A stretch of 64,000 nt of DNA from Saururus chinensis (GCA_035235625.1 CP141142.1:32994995-33058994); one strand, 5' to 3'; shown: positions 36,111 to 49,726, counted from the stretch's first letter. Translations and numbers: made by a program. Notes: generated from the sequence alone by a model not told the origin.

Positions 36111-39100
36111 TGTGACGCCCGACACCGGGGACTTGACCAAGGGACGGTCGAAGCACATGGGGGTGACGAATTATTGAACTGCAGAAGACTTGACCCCTCT
36201 AGAGGGTAAATTATACATATGGAGTTATGCACCCTTAAATCTTTGTGGAAGAGAAATAAGTAAAAGTATATAGGACTTTAAAGTAAAAATAGTCCTCAAA
36301 TTTTAACCCACAACTTAGAATACCGAGCTAACAAACATGGCTCAAATCAGAAAGTCATATACAGGTCTAATACCACAAGAGTTACAAGAGTTTAGAACAA
36401 GGTCAACCATATATAATGTTCTAACATCATAGCAGAATAAATCAGAAAAGATTATTAAATCTCAAGGCATCCACGTCTACTCCAAAGCACTCCCCAAATG
36501 TTCCTCATATAGAGGATCTTGATCAACTGCATATCACACCATGCAGCCCCAAAACAGAAAATACAGAAAGCGGGGTCAGTATAAACTCAGTAAGGTTTTG
36601 AATACATAAACGATAAATCAGAAAATAGCCACTGTACATCAACATTGTCTATTATATCAACATATCATATGATATCCCATTTGTGATTACTTTCCTTACC
36701 ATAATCATACTTACTAATAAATATTTATCTTACATGCAAATATCTTAAACATATTAGTCCTAGCATGAATAATCACATTATGACATAAACATCCATCCTG
36801 CATGAAGAATGTCTCAAGCATAACATATACATATATATCCATGCATACCCATTCTCCTTCATAACATTCAACCTGCACAATCACATCATGCATATCCATA
36901 AACATTAACCTGCATGAGAAGTGTCTCTACCACATAATCACATCATGTATATCTATCACATTTAACTTGCATGAGAAATGTCTCTACCACACAATCATAT
37001 CATGCATATCCATCTCATTTAACTTGTATGAGAAGTGTCTCTACCACAAAATCATATCATACATATCCATAAGTATGTTAATTGGATGTTTATAATGCAT
37101 GTCTATATGCTTAGAATTGAATTTTTTTACCATGTACACACACATATGTGGGGGTTAATTATGGTGATTGTCGATACTTATGATTAGAAAAGATGCATGT
37201 ATGATTGATGGGGAGCACATTTCATGAATTAGAATTCATGTAGTCATTGCTCATATATATACTATGTTGCATGCATCATGAGATAGATTTATAAATGAGA
37301 CTTTAACGAGATCAGTCGTATTCATCGATTGGATGCAATTGTGTGATATTGCTTGTTGGATTAATCGATTGAAGGCTTATCGATTCGGTTTTACATCTGA
37401 AAGGAAGAGGTTTTATGTCCCTTGAGGATGAGTGTTCCTCCCCGAGTTGAAAAGAGCGGCAATGCTATAAGAAGACAAAACTATTGAGACCATCTGAACC
37501 CTGAGAATCCAAGCTAGTGTAGTCGAATGTACTGGCTTACTAGGAAGTATTCTTCCCTGTTAGGGAATTTACTCAAACTATATAATTCCTTTAGACTTTC
37601 TAATTAGGGATTGTTTGGAGTGAGCCGGGATTGCTTAAGCTTCAGCCGATTAAGCAGGGTTATTTTATCGACTTGCATGGTGATGATTGTGTATTAGAGA
37701 CACTTGATATGTAGTTTGATTCCATGCTAGAACGACTTGAGTAAACATAGTCATAACTACACTTGAAGCTAGACATGACACCATTATTTACCCATAATTT
37801 AATCATTATATGTGAAGACATACAAATCCATTTTCTACTTAAAATATGACGAATCATTCAACATGGATTCAAGACAAGAAATTATAATATGCTTAGCCGA
37901 ATAACATGTAATCCACTTAATGCTTAAACATTCATCATAGCTTCCAACATCAAATTCATATCCTTCCAGTAGCTTTAACTAGCCTATATTACTCATCATA
38001 ATCATAAGAAATCGTTCTTAAGAGGAAAATATGAAGAATGATCAAAATAATAAAAAATCATAGAACTGTCGTGTTGGTGTTCAAACGCCCTGCAGGGCCA
38101 TTCAAATGCCTAGTCGTTTGAATGCCAGAACTGAATTCTGGTTCTTATTCTTCCTTTCGAATTCAAAACCAAAAATATACATATATCTTAAACCATCAAA
38201 TCTCACTCCCAATCTTCATAATAATGAAATCCAATCTTAGAAAATAGTAAATCTAGCCATTTACAACAAAAAATACCATGAAATCGAAAAAAAGATTAAA
38301 CTTTTCTAAATCCGCCATTAAAGCTCAACTCCATGAAATCGAAAGAAAGATTAAAAAATTCCACCACATTTCAAATATGAAATCACATACCTATTTAGAA
38401 CAAAATCCCTTACCTTCAAGGGCTTTCTTGAGTTGAAATCGATGCACTAACACCTTCAAAATCCTACCCATAATAGGGTTTTGTTAATACTTGTATAAAT
38501 TCGATTAAAAATACCTAAATCACTATAAAACTTGTAGATCAAGGGTTAATTGAGTTCAAAAATGAAATTCCTTTCATAAGGGTTTGAAATAGAGGTTAAA
38601 ATTAATAGCTTTATGGATAGAAATCAAGATTGAACTTTGGCAAAGAAGACATTTAGAAAGTTTATGAGAAACCCTAAAAAATTAGTGAAAGGTTAAGCTA
38701 ATCTTACCTTAATCACATTTTCTTCTTTAGAAAATGGGGAATAGGGTCTCTTAAGCTCCAGATTCCAATCATTCCCAAATGGGAAAGTGGTTGTGCTATT
38801 CTATTTATATTAGGTATTGGGCTAGAGCTAACAAATAGGTGGAGTATAAATAGAATTTAACACTAAAAATAAAAAACTTGCTTATTTTAAGCCCAAATTG
38901 ATGTCTAAAAATTCTAAAACATTCAATTATTGTCATAAGGTATTTTTAGGGTCATTTAGGACCTATCATCTCAATTTCACACATGAGGCCTATGGTGGGT
39001 CTTGGTCCTTAACTATTCGGGAAAAATAGTCAAAAATTCTAAAAAAATTTGTATTGACTTATATTAACATAAAAAACATCCAAGTGAACAAAAATTAATT

Positions 39101-39221
39101 TAAACCATTGTTAACCACCTTAAATTAAAAAATAAATCAAAATCGATCAAATTTGACATTAAACCACACAATACCAACTAAATCAAATTAAATAAACCGG
39201 TTAGAGTTTAGGGATATTATA
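36111..39221 (-). mobile_element. 5' LTR (3.1 kb) of gypsy element
   Basis: On the element strand it starts TATAATATCCCTAAAC and ends GGGCGTCACA next to the primer-binding site. The outer flank GCTCATGTGGGGAAATAAC matches GCTCGTGGGGGAAATAAC at 4256, so the element inserted into WIP-unit spacer. It shares with the two solo LTRs the ACCGGTTT start region, palindromic TTCAAACG units (about 38078-38135) and a tandem array with TGAGAAGTGTCTCTACCAC (about 36900-37080). No protein-coding sequence. Confidence 0.85.
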
Positions 39222-41211
39222 GCTCATGTGGGGAAATAACAAATATATTTTGGATATTCTAATCATTTTCCCATTGTCGGTACATCCCATGTGGAAAGTC
39301 GATAGGAATTATTTTACTAATCCAATGACAGATTGCGGATAATAATTAGCCCAATTAGGCTACAAAGGGTTCCTTTTGTTTTACTTTTCTCTTGCAACTT
39401 CCAGCTAAAGCATGGATCGATGGACCAACTTGTGGGAGAAATTTGTTTTTGGCTAAAAAAGCAACTTGTGGTTGGTAATGAAGACTTTAGAGTCTTTAAT
39501 TATTTAAAAAATGAGCTTAATGTTATGACCCGCCTTGGGGGTCAAGTTCAACATTCAGAGTCTATTATAATTAGAATTTAATTATTAATAATAATATTTC
39601 AGAGAAATTAGGAGTTTATTTTTATTAAGCTTAGGTTAATGTTAGAGACCCATTATAATGAATAATTTTATTAGGATTAAAATTCTTAATTACTTATAAA
39701 TATACAAGGACTTATAACTTTGTCTACAAACTAACATAAGTATTTTAACAATTTAGGTAAAATAATTTGACAGAAGTATCAAAATAGTTTAACAAAATAT
39801 TAAATCATTTAAAGAGTCCTTAACTTGACCACAATGTTAAAACTTTTTTAGATAGTGGTTCAAATGATTTGGAAAAAAAGTTCAAAACTTTTTGATCAAA
39901 ACATACAAATCAAACAAATGAAAAATGGTAATCCATATGTCAAAACATTTGATTCGTAAGGTTCAAATAAATTGAAAACAAGTACAAAAAGGTCAAATAA
40001 TTTGCCCAAAATGATGGTCATTTCCCATGCCCTTTTCCTCAGATAAATCCATTGATCAATCCACGATTTATGCTTAATATTCAAACCCCAGAACTTGTTG
40101 TCCTAGCATGGGCTGATCCACTTAGATTAGAAACTCTTCAATGGAAGCTCTAAGGACTCCTTGGTGAGGGTATATAACCAAAAATTGGGGTTCTTTGCTA
40201 ATGATTTTTTACAGTTACCTTTACTAGAAAAAGAAGAGCTGAGATCATGAGGAATTGTAGGATAAGAAAGAGACGGAGAGTATCTAGTCTTCCTCATCTT
40301 CATCATCGCTCATATAAAGAAGAAGAAAAAAATATCTAATCTCTTCGTCTCAGGCTTAGAGAAGTGTGCTCGTTTAGATTTTCTCATATGAAATGGAAAT
40401 ATTATACGGGGAGAACACAAAAAGGGGGAAGGGAGTAACACTAAACTAATTACGGAGGAATGAGGCCGTGAAGGCAAAATTGTCAAAATAAGCCACAAAC
40501 ATGATAATTATCAATTCATGCCAAAAATGCTAAATTTTAGAAATCCTTTATACATAAAACAACATAAAATTTGGTAAAACCTTAAGGTATAGAGTAGGCG
40601 GTTTGACACCTGGGACCATAGAAGTAGGGATTTGGTACCAAGGACCTGTTTTAATAAAAATACATGTGTTTACTGATTCTGATCGAATCGAACCGAAATT
40701 TATTTCCTCCTCGGTTCTCACCACATAATCTCTAAGACAAAGAAGTTTAGCTTATGTGCAAGTAGAATTTAATCTGATTCTGGAGATTTGTTAGAAGGTC
40801 GATTCAGGCACCGTTCATCTAAATGTGTACGTCCAAACAATGAAGAGTCAGTCTCCAAAAATTGGAGCTCAAATAGCCATAAATTGACCAAACAAACAAG
40901 ATAAATTGTCTCAGGGTCTGAATTGACATCCCATTTATGCCTTTTGGGCAGAAGATAAAATCAGATTGCAGCCACTATTCTGTGACAACTAGTTATATTT
41001 TTTTGCAGTTAAGGTGAAGTAACTGTAGTCTACCCCTACAAATCTGAAATTTAACTATGCAAGAAGTACCCGGAGATAGCCGGAGTTTCTTTGTTGTAGA
41101 AAGTTCTGGTACTACACGGCTTGTTATGGGTTTTCTTACCCATCAATCTATGCATATCAACAATATTAATTAGTACCAAGGATATACAAAAATTACATGC
41201 CCTCAATTGAG

Positions 41212-41481
41212 TCAATTGGGTCCCCAACAACTCAAATACATGACTTTCCTTAACGACTCTTCCGACTGCCTCAATCTCTCATCTCCACCCTTGGACACTG
41301 AAGCAGCCTCAAGTGAAGAGGAAAACCTCCTGTATTGGCTACAAGGCCCCAAACCCTTGTTCCTTGCGTACTGTTGGAGAGACCGAAAGACGTAATTCCA
41401 TCTTGCAAAACCTTGATCCTTCAGTGCCTCGACGGCTCCAACGCTGGCCGCAGCAATCCAAGTTTTGGTGCTGGAACTCAT
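41212..41481 (-). CDS. Wound-induced (WIP/DUF3774) family small protein, copy 4
   Basis: Intact, 89 residues, MSSSTKTWIAAASVGAVEAL to SLRKVMYLSCWGPN. It differs from copy 1 at only a few residues (T for A at 7, A for T at 12, V for A near 32, and S for P in the middle). The pattern suggests either recent duplication or retained constraint. Start chosen by alignment with all paralogues; a TATA box lies about 108 bp upstream. The family is plant-specific, small and stress-induced; the molecular role is not shown by sequence. It is first in block II, downstream of the gypsy 5' LTR. Confidence 0.9.
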   Translation of the reverse strand: MSSSTKTWIAAASVGAVEALKDQGFARWNYVFRSLQQYARNKGLGPCSQYRRFSSSLEAASVSKGGDERLRQSEESLRKVMYLSCWGPN

Positions 41482-41587
41482 TTTTTCTCAGTAATCTCGG
41501 CTGATTTTGTTGGAAGGAAGATGCAAGTTGTCTTGTTTTCTAGGTGATCCTGAGCTTTAATGAGGAGTGAAGGGGGGCTGATGGCTG

Positions 41588-41595
41588 ATATATAA
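41588..41595 (-). promoter_or_regulatory. TATA box of WIP copy 4
   Basis: TATATAAT on the plus strand within GGCTGATATATAATGG, about 108 bp before the ATG at 41481. The surrounding 200 bp align with the copy 1 promoter. Confidence 0.6.
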
Positions 41596-41935
41596 TGGCG
41601 AGGATGGGTCCTCTGGATTGAGCAAAACCGTGTGTGGGTAGAGAATTCAAGTGGGGGTGCCCATCTTCTTTTGGCTGTTTTGGCGAGGAAAGGACCAGTA
41701 TCTTTTAAGTCGGGACCCCTCTGAGGATATAAAAACAAGGCATTGCTGTCCTTCAGTCCTGGTATTGATGTCGACACGATTGTGTCGACCATGGTTTTCA
41801 AGCAAAAACCTCTTCATATAATTCTGAAGCCACTGGAGATGTTGACAGGACGGAGCACGTAGTTTCTAACTGGATACCGATGTATACCTAAAAATTTACC
41901 CAACAAAATTTTCCAAATATAGTAGACCGCATAGA

Positions 41936-42096
41936 AAAATGTTTTCATGACCTTGAGATTCAAACGCCAAAACGCTGCTACTTCATCCTTCCCATTGCAC
42001 ACCATTGATGAGTGGGGACCCCACCCCACTCATCAATGGTGTACTAAGGATAAAGTAGTATTTTTATGTGAGAATCATCACGACAAAATAGCATTA
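41936..42096. mobile_element. Foldback MITE
   Basis: About 160 bp forming a near-complete inverted repeat centred on GAGTGGGGACCCCACCCCAC (about 42011-42030), with arms ACCATTGATGAGTGGGG and CACTCATCAATGGTGT. It is absent from the corresponding place in block I (about 6880), so it inserted after the block duplication. A second family member lies at 57752-57925. Confidence 0.75.
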
Positions 42097-43230
42097 CTGG
42101 GACCACATATTTTGTCCTTTGATAATAGAGTGGTTGGGTAATTATTATTTTCATACTTCCCATACTATGCAAGTATTGTGTCACGTATTTTCTAGGCTCT
42201 TTACTAATAAGTTACTTAGTGTAATTGATGCATAATAGCCGTCTATCCAAAAAATTGACACCACACATGTTAGTATATATTAGCATCAGGGTTAGTGATG
42301 TTAACGTGCACTGCTATGTGTATTGTCAATTTCAATATCAACGGCTCTCATTACCTTCAGCACACCATTAGTTCTATATTTTTGTTTTTGTGTTACATGT
42401 CCAAACAAGCATTGGCCACTTCTAAAAGAAATTGTTTGAAAAAAACCTTTTAAAAGGAATTGGGCACTTGATTTGATTTGTTTAAGAAAAGAAGCAAAAC
42501 AAATTGGCCCAATGAAGTGGGATTTATTTAATACAAGGATGGTGATATTTCTTCACCCTCTTTCCTATACCTATAGGCTTTACACTACCTATCATATCAT
42601 GTAGAGAAAATAAAGTATAAATATCATTTTTCTTAATACTATTATCATGGATATGGTGGGAATTATTGTAGAGCCATGTCAAATATATAGTGATAATGAT
42701 GACAGATCTAGTGAAGTAGTGGTTAAGCCACGAGGAAAATGGTTGGAATAAAACCTACTCTCTTGGCTATCTACAAGGATTACCGAGTATATGTTGTATA
42801 GGTCATGTATGTTCCTTGGGGAGAGGTATATATTGCTTTAAGTGATTGGTTGCCTAAGACTTTTTAATAGGTGATCCTAAGGACTTTGACACAACTCATT
42901 TAAAAAAAATAAATATAATATCGTGGATTGGATTTAGTTATATAGGTAGTATAGCGCTTGTATAAATTGTACTTCATTTGTCACATATTAATAGTTCTAT
43001 TTAATCAAAATGAACTACCATTAATTTTAATTTTAAAAAACAAATAAAGCCATTAATGTGGGACATAGGGAATTTCTCTTAAATGTGGTGAGGATTATAT
43101 TCCCACTTATTCAGTGCATATATTTTATAAATCATATATATATGTAAGGGAATTGACTACATATTTAAGTGGTTGATTGCCCAACCCTTTTTAATTTGGT
43201 CCTAAACACTCGGAAGACTGTCATTAACCA

Positions 43231-44460
43231 AAAAGAAAAGAAAAAACTGACGTCTAGTCTCATCGGCAAACTTTATCTGACGTTATGTCTGACAAACTTG
43301 AAAATTTTCTATCAAGTCTACACAAATTTAACCTCCTACTTTTTTCTCCCTTTCTTCTCTAGTCCCCTTCTTCTCTGATGTCTCCTCTACTCTAGAGTCA
43401 TTTTTTTTGTTTTCTTTTCTTCTCTTATGCCTCTTTCGTTTATCAGTTTTCTTCTTCTTTTTTTCTCTTGTGCCTTCTCTATTACTGAGTATATTTGCCT
43501 CGTACTCCTCAAATCTCTCATGTTTTGGTCTAAGTAGTCCTCTATCATCTTTGTCACTGACATCACCTCTGCCTCTTTCTTCTCCATCTTGTTCTCCATC
43601 CATGGTAGTTCTAGCTCCTCCTCCACTGCGACCTCCTCCCTCCACCACATGCAAGCCACTCACCTCCACCTCTCGGCAAACACCTCTTCCCTGACAACAG
43701 CCTCACTACTCCTGCTACAGCCAGCTTCTAGCCCCTCCCCATCATCCCTAACTTCAACAAGATTTGGAACTTCCTTGCCCTTGAGATCGTCGTTCACAGC
43801 TCATTATCCCGCATAATAACAATAGTAAATATTTTCTCTCTTTGTTATATATAAAAAGAGTAAATTACTCTTTTTGTATATAATAAATTGAGTAAATATT
43901 TATAGTTTCTACTAATAAAAATTTGCAAGGACTCATAGATAAAATAGATATTAGAAGTTTTTTGGGGAGGATCTAATTTAAGGAATTTCAATTTTTAAAT
44001 CAAACAAATTTATGTGATTTGAGAGAAGAAAATGACGCTTCTCTCAGCATAAGGGGGTTCGATTGAGGTGGTTGATTAGGAAGAGGAAAAGGACTCCAAG
44101 CAAAATCCACTGGAGGCGAATTTGACATCTGAGGGCCCTCGGAGGAGAAGAAGGGGAATGGGTCAATGGGCAAATGTCAAAACAGGTGGGTAGGGGCTTT
44201 AAGGCTTGTGGGCACTTTAAGAGCAGGGAAGATGACTAACAAGGCCAATAGAAAATGAAGTAAGTTTGGAAGCGGCAGAATAAAATTGAAAAGGAGCAAA
44301 AAAAATAGACTCGAGAACTGGGCAAGTGATACAAAAAGAGGAGGAAGAGGGAGGAGCAGAGCAAGTGCGTCGGAAGAGGGGGCATTTTTGTCTAAATATA
44401 ATATTTAAATTTAATATCAAATTAGTAATTATTTTTGTAGTTAGCGCCTAAAACCCCCCC
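43231..44460. other. 1.2-kb insertion specific to block II
   Basis: Interrupts spacer that is continuous in block I (about 8140) and the third unit (about 17720). It begins after CATTAACCAAAAAG and ends before AAACATGAAACGAGG. It holds pyrimidine-rich sequence (43340-43660), which yields Glu/Lys- or Ser-rich shadow open frames. I see no TIR, LTR or transposase; the mechanism is unknown. Confidence 0.6.
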
Positions 44461-45058
44461 AAAAAACATGAAACGAGGTGCATTGGATTTAGTTATACAC
44501 GTAGTGTTTAAAGAACATATAAGTTAATGTTTTTTGCCTATACCCCTACGTCTTGGGTACCACTTCTTTTTAGCCGGACTTTCTTTCTATGCAATACTCG
44601 GTGCTATGATCTCGAGGACAATATTGGAGGGCCAAATTTTGTTTAGCAGTGAAAAGTTCCAGGATTTCTTGTCCTGAGCGCTAGCTATAAGTCACTTGCG
44701 GGAGTGATAATATGTGTGGGATGGGAAGAAGTCCTGGCAGTTCCAGAAGCAGATGGACGTCATGTATGGAGATCGAGAAGCCATTGCCAATTCTCCATAC
44801 CGTAACTGAAGGCAGATGTTATGCAATCTGTAGAATGGATTTTTGAGGGGCCAGCAGGCTTGTCAATACAATTTAAAAGATTACCATAGGATAGTCTGTG
44901 GCATAATTCAAACTTCAGAAAGTAAAGAATAATGGGAGAGCGACACTGATCATAACTTCTAATTCATTAGTAATATGCAATTCTATTGTTGAAGTTTGTA
45001 CAAGATAATCTTCTCGGCTATGTGCCCATCGATAAAAAATTACAAAAACAATGGACCA

Positions 45059-45322
45059 TCAATTGGGTCCCCAACAGCTCAAGTACATAACTTTCCTCAG
45101 TGACTCCTCTCATTGCTTCGACTTTTTCTCTCCTCCCTCGGAAGGTGACTCAATATAAGAGTGCAACCTTCTGAGTTGGTTGTAAGGAGCTAAGTTTCTG
45201 TTTCTGGCATGCTGTTGGAGAGATCTGAGGGCGTAATTCCATCTTGCAAAGCCTTGATCCTTCAAGGCCTCCACTGCTCCAATGCTTGCTGCAGCAATCC
45301 ATGCTCTAGCGGTGGAACCCAT
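45059..45322 (-). pseudogene. WIP family copy 5, C-terminally truncated
   Basis: Starts MGSTARAWIAA, 70 residues to a TGA at 45110-45112, with the same nonsense change as copy 3. The remainder of the ancestral frame persists to 45059. An upstream in-frame Met would add 23 residues (45391), but these align with non-coding leader in the other units. A TATA box is at 45407-45414. The conserved SLRKVMYLSCWGPN end would be missing from any product. Confidence 0.8.
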
Positions 45323-46660
45323 TCTGTTATACTGATGCAACTCACTTGTGCGCTTCAATTGTTTTGAGGGTAACTGGATGAAGAGCTCCACGGGACTGAA
45401 GGGCTCACATATAATGGGGGATAGAGATAAGGAGAGTTATATGAGTCCGAGGTATTGTAAGAAACCAGCTGCTGTGTGGGAGGCAAAGAAGTAGTTTAAA
45501 GTGGGACATCTGAATGGGGACAACATGGGTACACAAGAAGTTAAAGCTGGAATATTTATCTACCCAAAGGCTGGATTAGCAAGAACAGTGAAACTTTTGT
45601 CTCGTGCCAAAACCACTGGCGTTGATGCTCTACGCGGTGGAAAGATAAATTTATTTTGGATTTTCTATTCATTTGCACGTTGCACGTCGAAATCATGATA
45701 AATAGAATGTGGCCTTTGTACGAAGTTGATTATTGGCAGGGCCTGTCGCGGCATAGGCTGTTAAACCGTAGAATCCGTTTCCCAAGTTGTGGTTTTTGGG
45801 GATTTATTTAACTATAGACCTGTTTATAAGAGCTTGGGCTCTTATGCAATTCATTGAGCCTATGTTGTTAGGGCCATCGGATCTAAAATTTGATGGCTTA
45901 CGTTACACAGAAATATTTATTCTCTAAATAACATAGGCTTAGGGATTTAGAGCTTAGGCTCATTCAATTGAAGTTCTTATAAACTTTTACCTTAATAATT
46001 TGCCTAATTTGGCTATAGGTTTTTTTTTGTAAATTCTAGCTAAAGCTTTGAGAGACTTGCGGGAGAAATTTGATTTGGAATAAATAAGATGTTTGGTTGG
46101 TAATGACTTTTAGAAGATTTATACAAAAAAAAAGAGCATGAACAAAAGAGCTGAATTGAAGAGCCTTTCAAAGGTCATAGGTATGAGTTTTTTATTGGGA
46201 GATATTTTAGTAGGATAAAAATGGGTACAATATGTTGTTTAGTTCATTAAGGATATAATTCCTGCAAAGAAGATAAGTGAGAGGGAAGGCGTGGAAACAG
46301 AGATGTAAAGCCTAACCCCAAAACATAATGACCAAGTATATAATTATGAGGTTCTATAATTATCATGACCTGGATTTTTAAACTAATTTTTTAAAAATAT
46401 TGCATCATAAATGACATTATTTTTTTTATTTTCTTGAATACAAAAAAATTATCTAATTACATATATAAGTAATGATAATTGGGGTTTACAAATATGAATA
46501 TCAAAATATATGATATTACTATATGTTTCAAAATTTTTAAAATACCATATTATCCATAGGTATGAGTTTGTCATGCATATAAAAATAAAAGTAAAGTTGG
46601 GTCTCATGTTAACAAATATAAGAAACTAGATCTTACTAGTCCAATGTTGTCCTCGGACCA

Positions 46661-48312
46661 TTGATGATCCTAGTCTCATTAGTGCTCGCATGAAAAACCA
46701 GCAACCACCAAACAATATGGAATATTTTCTCCTTCAATATTAGAGTTTCTAAAAGAATAAAAGGATAATTTATTATATTCTTAAGATAGGGTCAACATCA
46801 TTAGACGTCAGTTGCCTATGTAGATACTGAATAATATCTCTAATGTTACTTCTAACAAGATCAGATCCATATGTAGTTCTACATTAAAACTAACTTCATC
46901 TCATAAAATATAACTTCCTCAATGTAATGTTTAAATATTTTGAACTAATATATATTTTATGCAAGTCCTTCAATTGTTCTGCTTGTTCTAGTTTAACAAT
47001 CAATTTTAAAAATCTTCATTAATTATCATACAAGTCCTTGTCTATTAATTAACTAATCCTATATACAGACAAACACATCAAATGTGATCCTAAGTGACAT
47101 ATGGTAAATTAAAACTCATCATGGACTATGCTTGAAAGTTCACCTCCATAGTGTCCATAGAATCTAATAGGAAGTGTCATCACCGAATCTAGCCTTAAGA
47201 ATATGACACAAATGGAATGGTTAGGCCTGCAACTGTAGCTAAATAAAAGTGATGAGAGATGCTAGCCAAGTAGGGTGTCAGCTAACCCTAATTGTATACA
47301 CACTAAATAATCATGTGAAGAGATTCTACCAATGGGAAGGTGCAATAATGAGGCCAAATCAACAACCCATTATAGTATTAAGACTCTGAAAAATCATCCC
47401 AAACCCAATTAATGTTCATTCAGCCAGTGGGGACATTGAATAACCATCGAGAACTCTATCAGTGCTACAAATGACCAAAAACTAAGAATAACTATCCCTA
47501 AACCTATTAGTGCTCATCCAACAAGTAAGAATTTAGAATAACTATCACAAACTTTATCAGTCTCTATGAAACTAGGGTCAAAACCTAAAACTTTCATTAG
47601 TTCATTAACAAAGGTAAATTACTAGGTTAAGAGGCTTGCTCACTATATGAATTATTCCCATACCCTAATAAGGGTATTTTAGTCTTATCTTAATTAGGTA
47701 TTTTACCCAATCCATCGCTATAAAACCCCTATTAACTAATTTTTAATTAATCTTAGCTTAGTGTTGAATTATTTTCACAATAACAATTTCAAGAATCAAA
47801 ACAAATAAAATCATAAATGATACGGGTCCACACAAAACCCATCAAAGTCTTATCAAGACAAGCCCAATTATATCATTTGAGACCCCATTGTACTTATTGG
47901 ATAGGGCTAAACAATTGACAAATTGCAAGCCCCCGATAGAAAATAGTTCCCATGTACAATAATAAGCACACATATACAATCATGGCAGTCTCATATTATG
48001 TTGCAAACACCTGTATTAAACTACCTAAAACCCCATAAAAAGGGTTCTCCCCTGTTTCCGACTATGCCTATGACATAGTGACCTCTAGAGGTCTTTTTGT
48101 CATTTTTCAATCCCCTCCCATTTGAAGGCAATTACTATCATTAAAGTCGTGATCAAACTCTCCTATGGTTAGGGATATCTTGCAACACCTTGTGCTCTAA
48201 TGCACCTAAACCGAGGGGTTTGGGGTAGCTATATAATTTTTAGTTAAACTTTAAGGGGTTTCATGGGATGAAATCTCACTATATATGTAGAACTTGAAAT
48301 AACGAGTATAAC
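46661..48312. other. Unassigned, possible LTR fragment
   Basis: No gene seen. A degenerate tandem pattern with AATAACTATC and TTATCAGTGCTC motifs spans about 47360-47580. A possible TATA region on the minus strand lies near 47720 (TTTTATAGCG). Both resemble features of the long LTRs elsewhere in the window, but the ends are not recognisable. Confidence 0.3.
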
Positions 48313-49726
48313 TAGGGCTGCACCAAAAAATCGGAACCGAATTGAACCGGGTGAAACCGAACCGACATTTAACAATTCGGTTTGGTTCTTATTTTGGTTT
48401 GGTTTTACAAAAGAAGAAACCGAAACCAAACCGAACCGAAATATACCCCCATATTTCACTTTCGGCTTTCACCATTCCCAACCCTAATCTTATTCTACCC
48501 AAATTTCTCCCATTCCTAGCGGGTGGTGGTGCTGTTGTGGCACGATGGATCCCTCCGACTCTTCATCTCCCTCTTCTTTGGAGGGTGGTGGCACCGCAGT
48601 GGTGTGATGGCTCCCTTCAACTCTTCATCTCCCTCTTCTCCGACCATTGTAGAGACGAAACCCTTATTGAAGGTCGAATCACACACATGAGCCTCGCATC
48701 TGTAAGCAGTTTGTTGCGGTTAGGAGAGGACAGAGAGAAACAAAGAGAGGGAGTCAGCCACCTCCCAAGTCCTCCTAGCACATCTTCCTTCCTCCGCCAG
48801 TGGTATGCTCCTTTCCCGAAATTTCTTCCAGGCCTATTTTTTGCATTTGCTTACATCTACGTCGACTTGAATTCCTGTTCTTCCCCACTTGTCCTCCCCT
48901 TTGGTCCCTTTTTGGCCTTGACTTCTGCCTCTCTCTTTTTCATTACCTGTTGTCTTCATTCTTTTTAATTTATTTAAGCATATTGAGCCCGGTTTTTGAA
49001 GCTTTGATTAGGGGTAAGGATTTGATAGTGCACTGCATCTCTCTCTTTTTTATATATAATTTTAATTTTTTATCACTATCCAGCCATTGCATTGCAAGGA
49101 GTAGTTGGGAAGTTGGTTTTGATTCTCATGATGCTTAACCGTTTGAATATGCACTTGTTTTTGTAATTATTTCTTATTATAAATGAATATATATGGTTAA
49201 TTTTGTAAAAAAAAATTGTGTAATTTTTTTGACAGCAAATTGGATTAGAAGGGAAGGTAAAATATGTCTAAGAACCTTGAATCTATTAAATCTATAGAAC
49301 TGTAAGCCTGCAAAAAAGGTTTATCATTATTTGGGTGTTTCTTTTTGTAGAGTTTGAAACTATGAGTGGTATATTGTTTATTTTGTTTTGTAATTCTTTT
49401 GGCTGCAATAGGTAAGTTCAAGTATGTGTGCGGTTGTGAAATTATAGATTTGCTTGAGTTTCTAGCTGATAGACTCCATTTAAAGCCTAACAATCTATGT
49501 TAGACATCTATAGCTTAAAATGTTCGGTTCTTATATTCGGTTTGGGTTTGATTTCAGTTCTCATATTTGGTTTCGGTTTGATTTTGGTTCTTGTATAGGT
49601 TCGGTTTGTTTTCTTTATCTTGATTTTATAGTTTAGTTCGGTTTGGTTCCTATATCTCGGTTCTAAAATTCGATTCGGTTCAGTTCCTATTGGAACTGCC
49701 AGAAACCGAACCGAGATGTAGCCCTA
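48313..49726. mobile_element. Non-autonomous hAT-like element
   Basis: Termini are TAGGGCTGCACC on the left and, inverted, TAGGGCTACATC on the right, followed by subterminal clusters of CCGAACCGA / TCGGTTTGGTTC on both sides (48330-48450 and 49520-49715). This is the usual layout of plant hAT-type elements. Flanking 8-mers AGTATAAC and AACAAAAC agree at only 5 positions, so the target duplication is weak. The interior has two tandem copies of a roughly 65-bp unit (CTCTTCATCTCCCTCTTCT, about 48520-48645). The open frame 48342-48968 runs through the TIR and has no recognisable domain. Confidence 0.65.

Larger units (their letters stand above)
39222..46660. repeat. Segmental duplication block II (two WIP genes)
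   Basis: Paralogue of block I. It contains intact copy 4 and broken copy 5 in the same order and orientation. Differences from block I are a foldback MITE (41936-42096), an insertion at 43231-44460, a short instead of long TA tract, and no gypsy sequence after its end at about 46660. Spacers hold no other recognisable gene. Confidence 0.85.

Noticed and set aside
43328..43694. Charged open frames in the block II insertion
   Set aside because: Both strands give low-complexity Lys/Glu or Ser/Leu products from polypyrimidine DNA.
48342..48968. 208-codon open frame as a host gene
   Set aside because: It runs from the hAT-like terminal region into unrelated sequence and shows no recognisable domain.
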